Source of the DNA: Hippasteria phrygiana | Lineage: Eukaryota > Echinodermata > Asteroidea > Valvatida > Goniasteridae | Direction of reading: 5' to 3' | DNA: 64,000 nt | NCBI GenBank assembly: GCA_037893225.1 | Contig: JAZGUH010000067.1 | Coordinates: 186,001-250,000, forward strand | In this document: piece after piece, positions 37,744 to 49,700 of the stretch | Layout of the letters: the number at the start of each line of letters is the position of its first letter | Numbering within the stretch: position 1 is the stretch's first letter | Program-made: the position numbers and the translations under genes | The notes under the pieces: model-generated | Told to the model about the DNA's origin: nothing | What the model saw: only the letters and a program-made list of their open reading frames with translations | The model's database searches: none

Positions 37744-40700
37744 CTATAATATGGAGGAAACAAATCAGGGAATTGTGATATTAACCCCAAAGTCCTAGGC
37801 ATTCATTTGGGGTCAAGTACAATATACTAAATTAGAACAGAGATGTTTTCTATTTTTTTGCTTTTTTTTTCTCTGTTCTAATTTACATCATCCCACGATG
37901 CAAACATTCCATCTTACAATATACTACAAAATACTACACAATTTCTTATATATGCCAGTTAGTAACAGTCTGCATACTACAGTTTACTACAAGTAATATT
38001 TTGTAGTAATAGGCGAGGTTAGGGTTAAAACGGCACACAAGGTATAACTGGGCCCAATATCACGGCCACACTAAGCACATGAACAGAGCCTCTGTCTTTC
38101 ACGCAGACCGTAACGTAAGCAGTCAAGTGCAGCAAAACACTTGCTGAGAAAATAAGCCAGTTCGGTATCTCGATGAAGTAGTCCAGGTCAAAGGTTATTT
38201 GACGTAAATTGCTGACGTAATGTGACGTGATGTTACGCAAACGCCCATTCTGATTGAGTTCAACACGTATGCATTGTGCGACCCGTGACGCATGTCATTG
38301 TGCACATGCGCAGTTAAAATACCAAACTGGCTTATTGTGCTCAAAATAGTGACACCACAGTCGGCATCTCCATTTATGCTCGGGTGTTGCCATGACTTTG
38401 TTGTGAAAAACCACTAAGTTCGGCAAAATATTTCTGCTATACAAAGCGACTCAAAAATGACCAAACCCTACTGTTTTCAAGATTAAGAAATCTTGCACAC
38501 AAATATTATTCTTAAAATGTATGAATGTAAAAAGCCAATTAACAAGCTTTCTTTTGGTGCAAGAGACATCGGAACAACTCATATTGTTGGCATCTTATTG
38601 ATGTTTTAACTGAGACCTGTTTTAGGAATTTGTCCATAACACCATGACCTGTATAGCTCATCACTTTCAGTAATCGTTATTCAGTGCCATTAAATTGCGC
38701 CCCCGCCCCCCCCCCCCCCCCCTGCACAGTTAATATGAGGCAAATGGGCCTACCACTGCAGCAATTGTTTCCTTTGCTAACCTTTTTGGGGGAGGGAGTT
38801 TGGTCTGAAAAAACCCTGTTTAAAACACCCTGCCTCATAGCTAAAAATGACCACGCCAGATTTAGAAAAATGGGACTTCAATGATAACATTTCATCCAGT
38901 GTATGAAAAAAATCACTAGACCTGACGCTGAAATCACTGGACTCAGTCCAGCGGTAATTCGAGCGCCCTGGCAAGTCAAGTCTAGTTTCCACCACAACCA
39001 CAAACTATTAGACAGAACTGGATTGAAATTCCCACTATACATACAGCAAACCTGATGTTCTAGACAGCTCCAAGGCAGTTTACATGTAATGCCATGGTTT
39101 ACATCTAGCACTATCTGGACACGTGGATGCATCCATGGATGCAAATGGTCTATAAGGTCTAGAGAGAAAAGTGTCGAGTACTGACCAGGTAGTCTATGGC
39201 ATCGTCCGGCCGGACTTTACAGCACTCGATCAGGCCTTGGGTCAAGGATGGCATAACGTGCTTCATCAGGTAGTTACGCAGCGGGATGGACTGGTTCTCA
39301 AGCTGCTCCGTCTCTTGGCGTTTCACCTCATCCAATCTCTCCGACTAGCCAGGAGGAAAAGGAAACCAGAGAGATGAAAGACTGGCTACCACAGCCAAGG
39401 GAACCAATTTCTTTTTATTCAGATCAGGGCTCGAAAGTCTTTACTGAACCAGTAACTTAGGAGTTTGTCAAGGAGAATCTAAGAGCAAACTAGTCACGTG
39501 GAATCATTCTATAATTTTTTTCAAGGAATCTCACATTTCACACTCTGAATAAAGTCTGCCAATGAAGTAAAAGCCAAGATTGACTTCACTAAAACACACC
39601 CAAAAAAATAATAATAAAAAAAATAGTTAATTTTTTTATGGATTATCATTTCTTCAGATCCATTTTACAGCATTTTTCCTATTTTTATCTCTGTGAAACG
39701 TTAAACTAGTATATCCTCATCCGTAAACCCCAATCCTTAAAAACCTGCAGTCTTCAAAAAAGAAAAAAACTATCCAAAATGTATAGCACCAGATTGTGTA
39801 CAATCACGTTGTCAGTATCAAACTCTTATCCTTATGAAGACATTTATGAAATAAAGGTTTTTCTGGTGGTTGGGAGCCAAATACAGAGTCAGTCGGAAAA
39901 GAGAAACACAGAATTAGAAATGGGTGCCCTTATGAAATAACCAGCGGCAGGGTCGTGAGGATCCCTCACCCATTCTGTCTCTCGCTGTTCCCTTAGTGCT
40001 GCCTCCTCTGTCTCCCGTCTCTCCTGTTCCTCCTTGTCGTCTTGCTCCTTCATAAGTCGTTTCTCCGTCTCGCTGCGTTCCATCTCCTCTACTTCCTCCA
40101 GAGTGGGGCCATAGTTGCGCGGCTCCCCCATGATCTTGATGATCTGCTCCACGATGGTCGCATTGTTTGGGTCCACCTCCTTGGTCATATCTTCATTTGG
40201 GAAAGAAAAAACCAAACTTAAATATCATCAAGACGGGTGAGATTGGCCAAAAATGAAAAATCCATGAATAATCCACGAGGACCCCAGATCAACATATAGT
40301 TTGTATTTGCCTGAAGGCTCCCCCTTAAAATATCTGTTTTTATTGGTCTTTATCCACTTTTACAGGTAAAAACACCTTTAGAACAACACTTTAGGAATTT
40401 AAAATTGCAAAAGAGATTCTTTAAAAATTCTGAAATCCCGACAAAAAAATCTTGAAATCGGAAAAATCCTGACAAATCTCACCCCTGCATCAAACAAACC
40501 ACAAGGGAAACTGGCAGGAGCAGGATTCGAACCTGCCACCTCCGAAATACCGTACCGGCATTCTACCAACAGAGCTATCTTGCCCTATGCTGGTGTCTCT
40601 CAAATTGTCACTGCCTTTGTTCGGGTGGGCGCTAGTCAGAAGTCATCAACCCAAAATGCCGTATAGGCAACCTGGGAAGCAACATTGTGGGGCTCACTCA

Positions 40701-43700
40701 ATAAGGATACGACTTTTTAACATACAATGCCATCGAACAAACTCCACTTTGTTTAATTTAAAAAGTCATTCAAAAATTACTAAGTCACTTTTCCTTGTGG
40801 TTTGTTTGACAGCATTATACGTTAAAAAGTCATAAAAAAGACTTTATCATAAGAATTACTTTGTGAATGGTTCCCATGCAGCATAACAATCTATGGGACT
40901 GGCAGAAGTGGAGGATATAGGACTTTTGAAAGAATTGGTCAGGAATGTCGGATCTGTTCACCCATATAAAAGCTAAAAGAAAAATCTGTGAATTGGCCTG
41001 GGAGCAATTTTATAACTCTGCTTACTGTAAGCAAGGAATCGGTCTTTGGGGTTAGCTTATTTCAGCAAGGAATTTTGGGCTGAATGCATGGGTAAATCCC
41101 ACAACTATGGACTACATACTTAGCACACAATTTCCTTGCTCGCTCAGTAAGCACAGACTTGCAGGCTGTTAGCACAGAATCTGGCATTATTGAATCCATA
41201 AAATTTGGCACTGGTTTGGGACTGTCATGCACACAAGAAAAATGCAAATTATTGGAGGGGGAGGGGGAGGGGGCACACACCCAACCCCTCCTCTAGATCT
41301 GCCCCTGGGGTGAATGGTGTACCGATGTCTAGTCCAAAAACAGGCTAACCACTCCAAATTCAGAGGACCCTTTTGTGCAAAAGCTGGGCCGGTATCTCAC
41401 CCGGTTTGAAATGATTCAAATGAACTAGGCATGTTATCCCATCCTAGTATTCTATTTCCTCACCAATGTGCTCAGGGTGGATCTCCAGCTCGTCGAAGTA
41501 GTTGAGCACCGTGGAGTCTTCCTCATTCACTGCCCGGAACTCCGTCAGTCTCCGGATCAGTCCTTCCTCGTTGTTATGGGTACCTACCACCGTGCTCTCC
41601 GGTAGGTTCATGACACGCTTCTTCAAGAAGTCGTCTGGTGCTTCCAGGGAGGCTACGATCTCCGGCATGGTGGTCTTGTCGAAGACAGGAACCTTGCTGC
41701 TCTCATCCTGTTCCTCTTCATCTTCGGCTGCAATGATGAGAGGAATGACGGTATAAGTGAAGTGAAGATTTTATGTGTAGTGATGGTACCCGTGCAAGCT
41801 TTAAGGTGATGTTCTAATGGTCATCTTGGTCCTAAGGATTCCTGATGATCACCGGGGTCCTGAGGATTCCCCGATCGTCCAGAGGATTCCCTGAGAGGTC
41901 CTGAGGATTCCCTGGGGATTCCCTGGGGATTCCCTGGGGATTCCCTGAGGGATCCTGATGAGGATTCCCTGAGGGTCCTGAGGATTCCCTGAGGGGTCCT
42001 GAGTATTACCGAGGGGTCCTGAGGATTGCCCGAGGGATCCTGAGGATTGCCCGAGGAATCCTGAGGATTTCCTAAGGGTCCTGAGGATTCCCTGAGGGAT
42101 CCTGAGTATTCCCGAGGGGTCATGTGGATTGCCCGAGGGGTCCTGAGGATTCCCTGAGGGTCCTGAGGATTCCCGAGGGTCCTGAGGATTCCTCAAGAGA
42201 TCCTGAGGATTCCCCGAGGGTCCTCAGGATGAATTAAGAATGCTTGCAGGGCACGCATGGGTGTGACACCACCTCGACAGACCTTTAAAAATGCCGGTCG
42301 CCAGATGACAGCATAGGAATTATATCAGTCACGGTGCAAAAAAAAAGCTGCCGCAAGAAATGGCTAGGTATGCTCCCTAAGAAAATCAGCAAAGTCTCAG
42401 GATTCATTAATGGCACATCGATCAGGGGTAACACATGAGGGCATTTTACATATGCAGACTGCATTACTACAAATACAATTACTGTACCTATGCCTTACCT
42501 GCAAATAGTTCCTTAGCTTGTTCCATTGTTTTGGGAAACCCCTCCAGGATAAATCCTTGGTTCTGACAGGGCATGGAGTGGAGTTTGTCCCGGTAGAACC
42601 GAAGAATGTACTGGTCCTCTATGCGACCTGAGATTTGTTCAGCAAAAAACAACACCATAAAGTCTCATCCTGATAAACCTATGTGGGAAATCTACCAAGT
42701 AACACAGAACTTACTAGAATAGTTGAAGAGTTGACTACAAACTTAACAACTCGATGTTGAAATGAAGGGTTCAAATTTTACAAGCGGAGAAATTTTTTGG
42801 AAATTGACCGAGTTTAATTTGATAAAAGTCAGGAGGGTCTGATCTTGCTATTCTAGCAAAATCTTTCTCAAGACCTAAATAACACACACAAAAACTGTAA
42901 AGTGGAAACACACTGGTACAAATAAGAGGACAAAAGGAGTGTCGGGATAGTGGGAGTGGGGAAAGCAATAAAAGGGACAAAGGTTGTGACAGAATGAGTA
43001 AACAAGAAACATCCAGGGAAGCTAACAAAGGGAAGATGGACAAGGGGGATTTTGGGGGGGGGGGAAATGTTTGCCAAACTTGGTAATACATGGTGAGCCA
43101 AAACAAATGCCGAAGCACTTCTCCCAAGTATTATTAAAAATAATGCATGTTACAAAATGTATGAACATAAAGGCATATTTTATAAGCTTTCTTTTACACT
43201 ATGAACCCCTTGGATGTGATTTCCTATTCAGAATGGACAGGAGGATTAAGAGAATGTGATTTTAACAATGAGGGTCCAAAATCACATCCAGAGTCCAGAA
43301 TCACAATGCGGTTTAAGCTGTTAAACCCAGAAGTCACCATGTACTCCTTGTCAGGGTGGGAAATAGTTCACAGGCTTCAAATCTGATTTTAAATAGAGTA
43401 GGATGTGATTTTGGACCCTATTATTAAAATCACATCCTCATGTCCATTTTAAATAGGAAACCACATCCAAGGGATTCACAGTGTTAGTACAAAAATCATT
43501 CAAAAGAAAAACTCATGCTGCTGGCAAGTTATTGACTTTTCAACTAAGACCCTGTTTTACGAGATCCAGAACTGCAGAAGGAAGATGTACATGTATCTAG
43601 CTTTCAGGAAACCCAAGCAACTTGCAATGCATGATCGAGTTCAATACGGTTATACAAGAACGTACCATTATTGGATTCCTTGCTCTCCATGATGGCTTCC

Positions 43701-46700
43701 AGTAATTCCTGATCCTCCTGCGCCTTACCGTCATCGTCCTCATTCTCGTCAGCATCGGCTCTGGCTGCACTCTTCTCCTGTTTACAGTAATGGCATTTGT
43801 TATGTTATGTTATGTTATGTTATGTCATACAACACCTGAAAAAAATCCCAGCCATCCGATTGGTGGATCGTCGATCACGTGCACTGAATTATCACATGGT
43901 TCTATCAAACGGTAACGCGTTTGATAGAACTTCCCCGCCGCCACAACACGGCTGTCATTGGATTGGTTCCCGGTCCCACCGTTGTCCTTTGGACTTCTAT
44001 GTATATTATATACATATGGGGACCGGAAACCAGTCTAGGCTGTCATGGCGGACGGTGTTTCCGAACCGTGGTTTGTTTACCTAACAGACGACAAAATATT
44101 GGAACTCGTAGGCGATGCTGACGCTGCTAACACAAAGAAACAAATGAAATATGCAGTCAAACAATTAGAGGAATTTGCAAGACACGCAGGAACAACAATT
44201 AAAGCTTTAACTGATTCGGAACTGGACCACTTTTTGTCACGGTTTTATGTGGGACTGAGAAGGTAAACGGCACGTTGTACATCACGAAATCCATGCATGC
44301 AATCTGTCGGACTTATTCAGGCGTTGTATAAAACAAATAATGAATGTTTCACATTCGTGCAATGGTAAGAATAATTTCATTCAGTGACAGATGGAATGTC
44401 CCATTCCACTCGGCTTCGCCTCGTGGAATGGAACATTCAATCTGTCACCTCATGAAATTATTCTTACCATCGCACTCATAAACATTCATTATTTGTATAT
44501 TGTGACTTGAATGTCTGACTCGATAGATAGATAGACAGACGGATAGATAGATATTTATTCAACCAATGATTAAAAACAATCACCGGAAATTGAATCATTG
44601 GCCTCGCATCGTTTACTCACGATGCTTTGCTAAAACTGTGAATTTATAATGAACACAAGCATTTTTTTAAGGACATAACCCTAAACCTCATCCTAAACTT
44701 TACCCGAAGAATACTCCTAACCCTAACCCTGACCTTAACCTTAATCTTGTCCCAACTCTTACCCCCCTTTGTCAACCTAATTCTCCCCCATACCATATTT
44801 CTCATTGTCTTTGTGTACTGACTATGCACAATAACTAAAGGAGTCACTATTTTAAAGCTGCTCTTTTAAAGTTTGTATTAGTCTTTTGCAGATAATGAGC
44901 CTCGGAATTTAGAAACACACTGTCACAAAACAGAACAAGAAAATGTTTCCATTCTTTTTCTTAAGAATTCAAGGATCCACTGAGCGCAAAATATAGCATT
45001 GCAAAGTTTCCTGCTAAGCGATAACAAGCGACATACATTACGTGACATGTTAATAGGTAACAACAGTCTGGAGTGTGTATAGGGGGTTAAGAGGGGGTTC
45101 CCCTTGGTCCCATATCTGGCTGGGTACATGGTGCCAGTGTATGGAATAATCTGCCTGAACAATTGCGTTTGTAAATACCGGCAATCATGGACTAGGGACA
45201 AAAGGGTTAGGGCATAGACAAAGGGTCCACGATTGACCGAATGTCCACGATTGAAAATCATGTACAAAACATATGGGAGGCCTTCCGAAAAAGTTAAAGT
45301 GCAAACAAAAGAGGGGCAATAGGAGGTCCGCGATTGCCGTATTTACACACTTGTATGAGAACCATCAAGCCATCCATCAGTAAAACAATCCATCAGTGAT
45401 ATTTCTGCCATTTGCGCTGATCTATGGTGTTATAAATTTGGTTGCCACAGCAATTTGGAGCCAGATGGGAATTTTCCCTTGTTTTGTTTCCAAATTTGTT
45501 TTTCTTCGGGTTTTTCATTGATCCCGTAAATCAGCAATAGGCCTATATACTGGAAAGTTGAAAGCTTAACCTTACAGATGTATTTTTTTATATATTCATG
45601 TATTTGTGTACATGTACTGTATATACGTTCGAGGACAAGAGGAGAAAGAAAATACAAAGGAATCTTTCTTGTCCTCGAGAGTCGGCGTTTTGTTAAAATC
45701 GGTCCTCGGACGTAAAAATATGTGCTTAGTCTATGGGGGTTGTGTTATATTAAAGGAAAAATAGGAAACACAAAGCATTGTCCTCAGTAGTATAGGAAAA
45801 CACGACTACATGTACATATTCTTGTAATTGTGTAATAATTTCTGTATGTGTGTAAATATTCTTGTATTTGTAAGTATACCTTAACTCCCTAGGGCGTGTG
45901 GAAAATCATATTAAAATCGGAGGATTCAGGACTGTTAGGGTCAATGTTCGTTATCTGTCTCACAGATGCACTTTTTGTTTGTGATTTTACCAAACTTTAA
46001 TTAAAAATGTGTGCAGGGCCCAATGGAAACCAGTTTTAAACTGTTTGGGTACACCCTGGGTAAAGAAGTATCAGCCTGTATCAGCCTCTATTTCCAATTT
46101 CTGCTTACCAGGGCTTCAATAGCTTCGTCGATGACATCCTTGATCTTAATGTGGTGAAGTTTGTAATGTTTACACAGCACTGCTACGACACAGGTCTTCC
46201 CAACGGCAGGCGGGCCAAGTACACAACCTCGCATTGGCTGGAAGAGATTTTTTAAAAGCCAAACATTAAACACTGTTAGAAAATATTCATTATATTTATT
46301 TTGGTTTTATTTCAGCAGGGTAGCTTCATCGGCTATGTAATTGTTGTTCTTAAAGGTAGTTTACACCAGAGTTGTATTCGAGTCCCTGCAAGTCCTTTCA
46401 CAAGTCCTTTCGCAAGCCCAGTCAGAAGTCCTTTCATAAAGCCGGTCACAAGTAACTGGATGAACAATGACAAAGGAATGCCTTTGTCAAAGCTCATTTG
46501 AATGGCTTGTGATTAGGATTAGGATTAGGACTGGAGGGCTTGTGATGGACTTGCAGGGACTTGTGAAAGAACTTGCAGGGACTCGAATACAACTCAGGTT
46601 TACACCATTTGCAAACATCAAAAACCAAAACTACTGAATTATTACAAAATACCGTACTAGACTTTAAATAAATAGCAGTTTCAAGCATCCGGTGAAATCA

Positions 46701-49700
46701 TGGCACCTGGTGTGCTGTCGTTTTCAAGAAAAGTGGAAATTTATATCGTTTTCCAATGATTGCCGGCCGACAATCGTTGGAAATAGTCTAGTTCCCCGAC
46801 CTTATAATTCCCTGACTCTATAAATTGCTCTGTTTTGTCTAAAGTAGGGGTCAGGGAACCAGACTACTAGAACAGAATTTGTTTTTCTCCGTTTTCCCAG
46901 CATCTATGCACACAAAACTTTAAACAGGGCAGTGTTACAGTATTTGCTAACACACTATAAAATACTAACCCCCAAACCCATTTATTTCTGAAAATTACAG
47001 CAATGAATACAAATGATGAACTTTTTAAAGGAATATATTCAGATGAAAAATGAAAATTAAAATCACTAAAATTTAAAATAACCAAGCATAATAGTACAGT
47101 AGAATTTAAATGAGCGGTTCCAACAAACTAACTCTTTAGGATATTTTGTTTTTACTTTTTCAGCATTTTGTATGCATTACAAAGATCACACTCAGCTCTT
47201 CATGTTGATCGATCACCCAGTTCGACATGTTTCATGCAGATATCCGGGGTGTAAAAAAGTTGACGACAATTCCTACTAATTTTCACTGTGTCAATATTTC
47301 TTCAAGGGCACTCAAAAGGAGCTCTGGCAAATTCCAAATAAAATGTGCTAGGACACTTATTTATAAGTAGGGATTGTGAGTTTAGCCATTTGTTTGCAAT
47401 TTCAGATATTGTAGGATTCTGACAAGAACCGGGGGAAAACTCAACCTTTCAGGCAGTATACTCTGCCCGTCACAAATCTTAACCTTAGATCCAATCTGCT
47501 TCTTATAAAAGACTTACAAGGAGTCCTCGAGTCGCCTTGAACTCCTGAATGATCTGGGCAATGTTCTCAATGATGCCCCTCTCAGACACCCAGCGGATGT
47601 TCATATTCTCCTTGGTGTAGACGCCATCCATGCGCAGGTTGGACAGCAGCATGTCAAAGTCTTGTTGCTGGAATTCAGAAAGCAAAAATGCCAAGGGAAT
47701 TAAAGACATTGTGTGCTGCATTTCAATGCTCGTGCGTACATGTTCCAAATGAAATGGGAACATTTCAAAATATGATACACTCTCTAAACAAGAGTAAGGG
47801 TCTCATTACTATCTTCCTACTGAGGTCCTTCTTTTAACTAAATTCCATCTTCTCACTTTGTACGTGGTACCCGATGCTACATTGGATTCGAACCTGCCAG
47901 TTGACCCCACAGTTAGTAAGAAAAAAGTCGTGGGTTTGAGTCACACCTGAGAAAGCCTGTTATTATTTTCACACGGTTCTCGGAAAACACTGAGCATACA
48001 GTGCTTCATACGTCGAGAAAGGGCAAACAAATTATCTTCTAATAACCAAATTAAAACTCACTCTTTATATTCCACATCTAGAAAATCTAAGATTTTTTTT
48101 TTGGGGGGGGGGGGGGCTACTTGATATCAAGTTATATATATATTTGGTTCTAAGCATGGGTAGGAATCACGTTTGAAACTCACTGAAAGCCCCTTGCTGA
48201 GTAGTGCGTCCTCCTTGGTAATGTGTTTCACTTTGCCGTTACCAAGGTTACTGCTTATGCACTGGAAAAGAATAACAACATGGTTAATAACAAGTGTTTC
48301 AAATCAAAGAAACAATAATTTTCCACACAAAAAAAATACTATTATGCATTTTGAACAGGCTTTTTCCTTTTAATTTAAAGTTTGTTTACAACTGCATATA
48401 TCAAATCACTTGCATTTCTTTTCAAACACGACACAGTTCAAGATATCAGAACAATATTCGCCAAAATAAATCAATTTTGCATCTGATATAATTTGCCAAA
48501 ATTTGATGAAAATATTTCTGTCATATCACTATGAACATCTAACAAAAGAAAACCCACGCAGTCCTTTGTTTGTAACAAAGGACTGCGTGGGTTTTCTTTT
48601 GTTAGATGTTCATAGTGTATGCAGCTCAACAGAATTGTATTGAATCAATCTGAACATTGAGATAAGTTAAAATATATACACAGGTATTGCATTTAACGAC
48701 TATCACAAATCTTTAAGGTGAACTGACACAAAGACCAAACGACTGAAATCAAAATACTGACACGTGATGTAATTCAAACAGTTTACTTGAAAAACTTTCT
48801 TCTTAGACAACATGTGACCTGGGGCCAATTTCATTGAGCTGTTAAGCACAAACATTTGCTTAGCATGAAAATGTCTTGCTTAGTAAAAATAGGTTACCAG
48901 CCAAAAGTCCATGTAATTTTCATGCTAAGCAAACAACAGCTGAATACCAGTCAAAAGCAATATTCCACACATGGAAATCTGGTTAGTAATCCAGTTTTTA
49001 TCAAGGAAGCATTTGCATGCTAAGCAAATTGTTTTGCTTAACAGCTTTATGAAATTGGCCCCTGATCTCCAATTCTTTTCAAGATGGCGTGAACAAAATA
49101 CTCTATTTAAAATACAAATGTTACCTTGACGATGTCTTCCAGGGAATTCTGGGAATCGTCCACAGCAAGCAAGTACCTGGTCTTTGGCCTGGCATCAGCT
49201 ATGTTTTGGATGACGCTGTCAACAGAGGAAAGCATACGCGAAATAGACATTCATTGATTCTTCTGATGAAAAACTTTAGACTTTTCTGATTTTTACAAAC
49301 TTTGATTTTTAGCTACCAACAACATCTTATACACTGAATGGGAAATTAATTTTTGGGGCAACAGCTCACCAATGGTGGAAGTTACCCTGCCTGGGTCTAT
49401 ATGTCTGAAAAATGGGATAATTTCTTTCGTACCTATTGAAGATTTATCCTCTATTTAGATCTGGACTCAAGAAAACCTGTAAGGGTGGTAGGGCTAGCAA
49501 CCTAAAATGTGGCCAACCCCACCACCTCTGTTGTAGCCCTTTACCTAGAGTGGCTTTTAGCCTTATATTGGTCGGGTGACTTCCATAAAAAAAAAACGAA
49601 TTGTATTATCAAATAAGCTGCCAGGGAAACTGACTAGGTAATTCTGAATGAATTATCAAAGTGAACAAAGAAAACGGCTGGAGCGAGATTTGAATCTGCG

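Noticed and set aside
41821..42196. Two - strand frames rich in SGNPQDP
   Set aside because: They overlap in different frames across the 20-bp minisatellite inside an AK7 intron.
44672..44775. Internal telomere array
   Set aside because: The CCTAACCCT words are few and degenerate and are also common at MITE ends in this window.
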